6,125 bases of DNA, from assembly GCA_938009335.1 (NCBI GenBank), contig CALLHT010000279.1, positions 1 to 6,125 of the forward strand, written 5' to 3'. Each line of letters opens with the position of its first letter. The stretch's first letter is position 1. The notes below the pieces were generated by a model. It saw nothing but the letters and a program-made list of their open reading frames with translations. It did no database searches and had not been told where the DNA came from. The stretch comes from an uncultured Rhizobiaceae group bacterium (GTDB lineage: Bacteria; Pseudomonadota; Alphaproteobacteria; Rhizobiales; Rhizobiaceae). Below, in pieces: positions 5,822 to 6,125 of the stretch. A program made the translations under genes and the position numbers.

Positions 5822-6125
5822 CTAGACTGCCGAAGTCTTACCACGACCGGCAATGTGTTTGGCAAGATTTTGGGCATCCACCCAAACACCCCATATGAAA
5901 GAAGAGCCACGCATTGAAAGCCACGGGAGGCCAAGAAAATACACGCCATCGACACAGGAAACACCCTGCTCATGTTTCGGCTTCCCGTTTTCGTCAAACG
6001 CATCAACCTGCAACCAGCTAAAATCTTGCGTGTAACCGGTCGCCCAGATCACATTGGCAATACCAGCATCCTTGAGATTAAGTTCGAGGATTGGATCAGT
6101 AAGCGTATCAGGATCTGATTCCATA
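5822..6125 (-). CDS. FAD-dependent monooxygenase/oxidoreductase, C-terminal part (CzcO-like), cut by the window edge
   Basis: Only the last ~100 codons are present; the start lies beyond the right edge. The fragment contains VIWATGYTQDFSWL, the ATGY motif of flavin-containing monooxygenase-like and CzcO-type proteins that sits near the second nucleotide-binding half. It is followed by GVYFLGLPWLSMRGSSFIWGV, with VDAQNLAKHI further on, the usual C-terminal signature of these single-component NAD(P)H/FAD enzymes (VYFLGLPWL and a GSSFIWGVWVDA-like end). Such enzymes hydroxylate carbon, nitrogen or sulfur, or perform Baeyer-Villiger-type oxidation. The N-terminal GxGxxG FAD site cannot be seen here. 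The ATG at 6124-6122 is internal, not the true start. The gene ends TAG at 5824-5822, 21 nt before the M20 hydrolase ATG, suggesting one transcript and consecutive reactions. The exact subfamily and substrate cannot be told. Confidence 0.8.
   Translation of the reverse strand, partial: MESDPDTLTDPILELNLKDAGIANVIWATGYTQDFSWLQVDAFDENGKPKHEQGVSCVDGVYFLGLPWLSMRGSSFIWGVWVDAQNLAKHIAGRGKTSAV

Noticed and set aside
5822..6124. ATG at 6124 as the true start of a 100-aa protein
   Set aside because: The fragment holds only the C-terminal signature of a much larger flavoprotein family, so the ATG is internal and the gene continues beyond the window.

Overview
The window looks like part of an accessory catabolic locus from an alphaproteobacterium, possibly marine, with GC near 50% by eye. 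That placement rests on the family mix: CntA/GbcA-like Rieske oxygenases, DUF1028, an ArgE-type M20 hydrolase and a CzcO-like flavoprotein. It is an inference, not a phylogenetic result. Almost all of the window is coding. I see no tRNA, rRNA, CRISPR array, insertion sequence or riboswitch.

Layout. Positions 1-198 hold an open frame on the + strand that may be the 3' end of an unidentified convergent gene. Positions 206-3553 (minus strand) are a compact four-gene operon, read in the order Rieske oxygenase 2, RidA-family protein, DUF1028 protein, Rieske oxygenase 1. Its junctions are an 18-nt gap, a 1-nt overlap and an 8-nt overlap, so translation is probably coupled. A divergent 163-bp AT-rich intergenic region (3554-3716) carries a clear tandem repeat with embedded inverted heptamers. 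It separates the operon from a LysR-type regulator on the + strand (3717-4649). The regulator overlaps tail to tail by 4 bp with a minus-strand M20 hydrolase (4646-5800). A flavin-dependent monooxygenase or oxidoreductase, of which only the last ~100 codons are present (5822-6125), lies just upstream of the hydrolase on the same strand.

How the genes may work together. Both Rieske proteins have a Glu where ring-hydroxylating dioxygenases such as naphthalene dioxygenase have the bridging Asp. This is a hallmark of the group acting on quaternary or N-methylated ammonium substrates such as carnitine, glycine betaine and stachydrine. With a second oxidative flavoenzyme, an amide-type hydrolase, an imine/enamine-related RidA paralogue and the orphan DUF1028 family, the locus reads as a route for oxidative breakdown of an N-methylated or N-heterocyclic compound. 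Ring opening or N-demethylation would be followed by hydrolysis of an N-acyl or amide intermediate. The LysR protein is the likely substrate-responsive regulator. The substrate cannot be named from the sequence. No Rieske beta subunit and no ferredoxin reductase is encoded here, so electrons must come from a protein encoded elsewhere.
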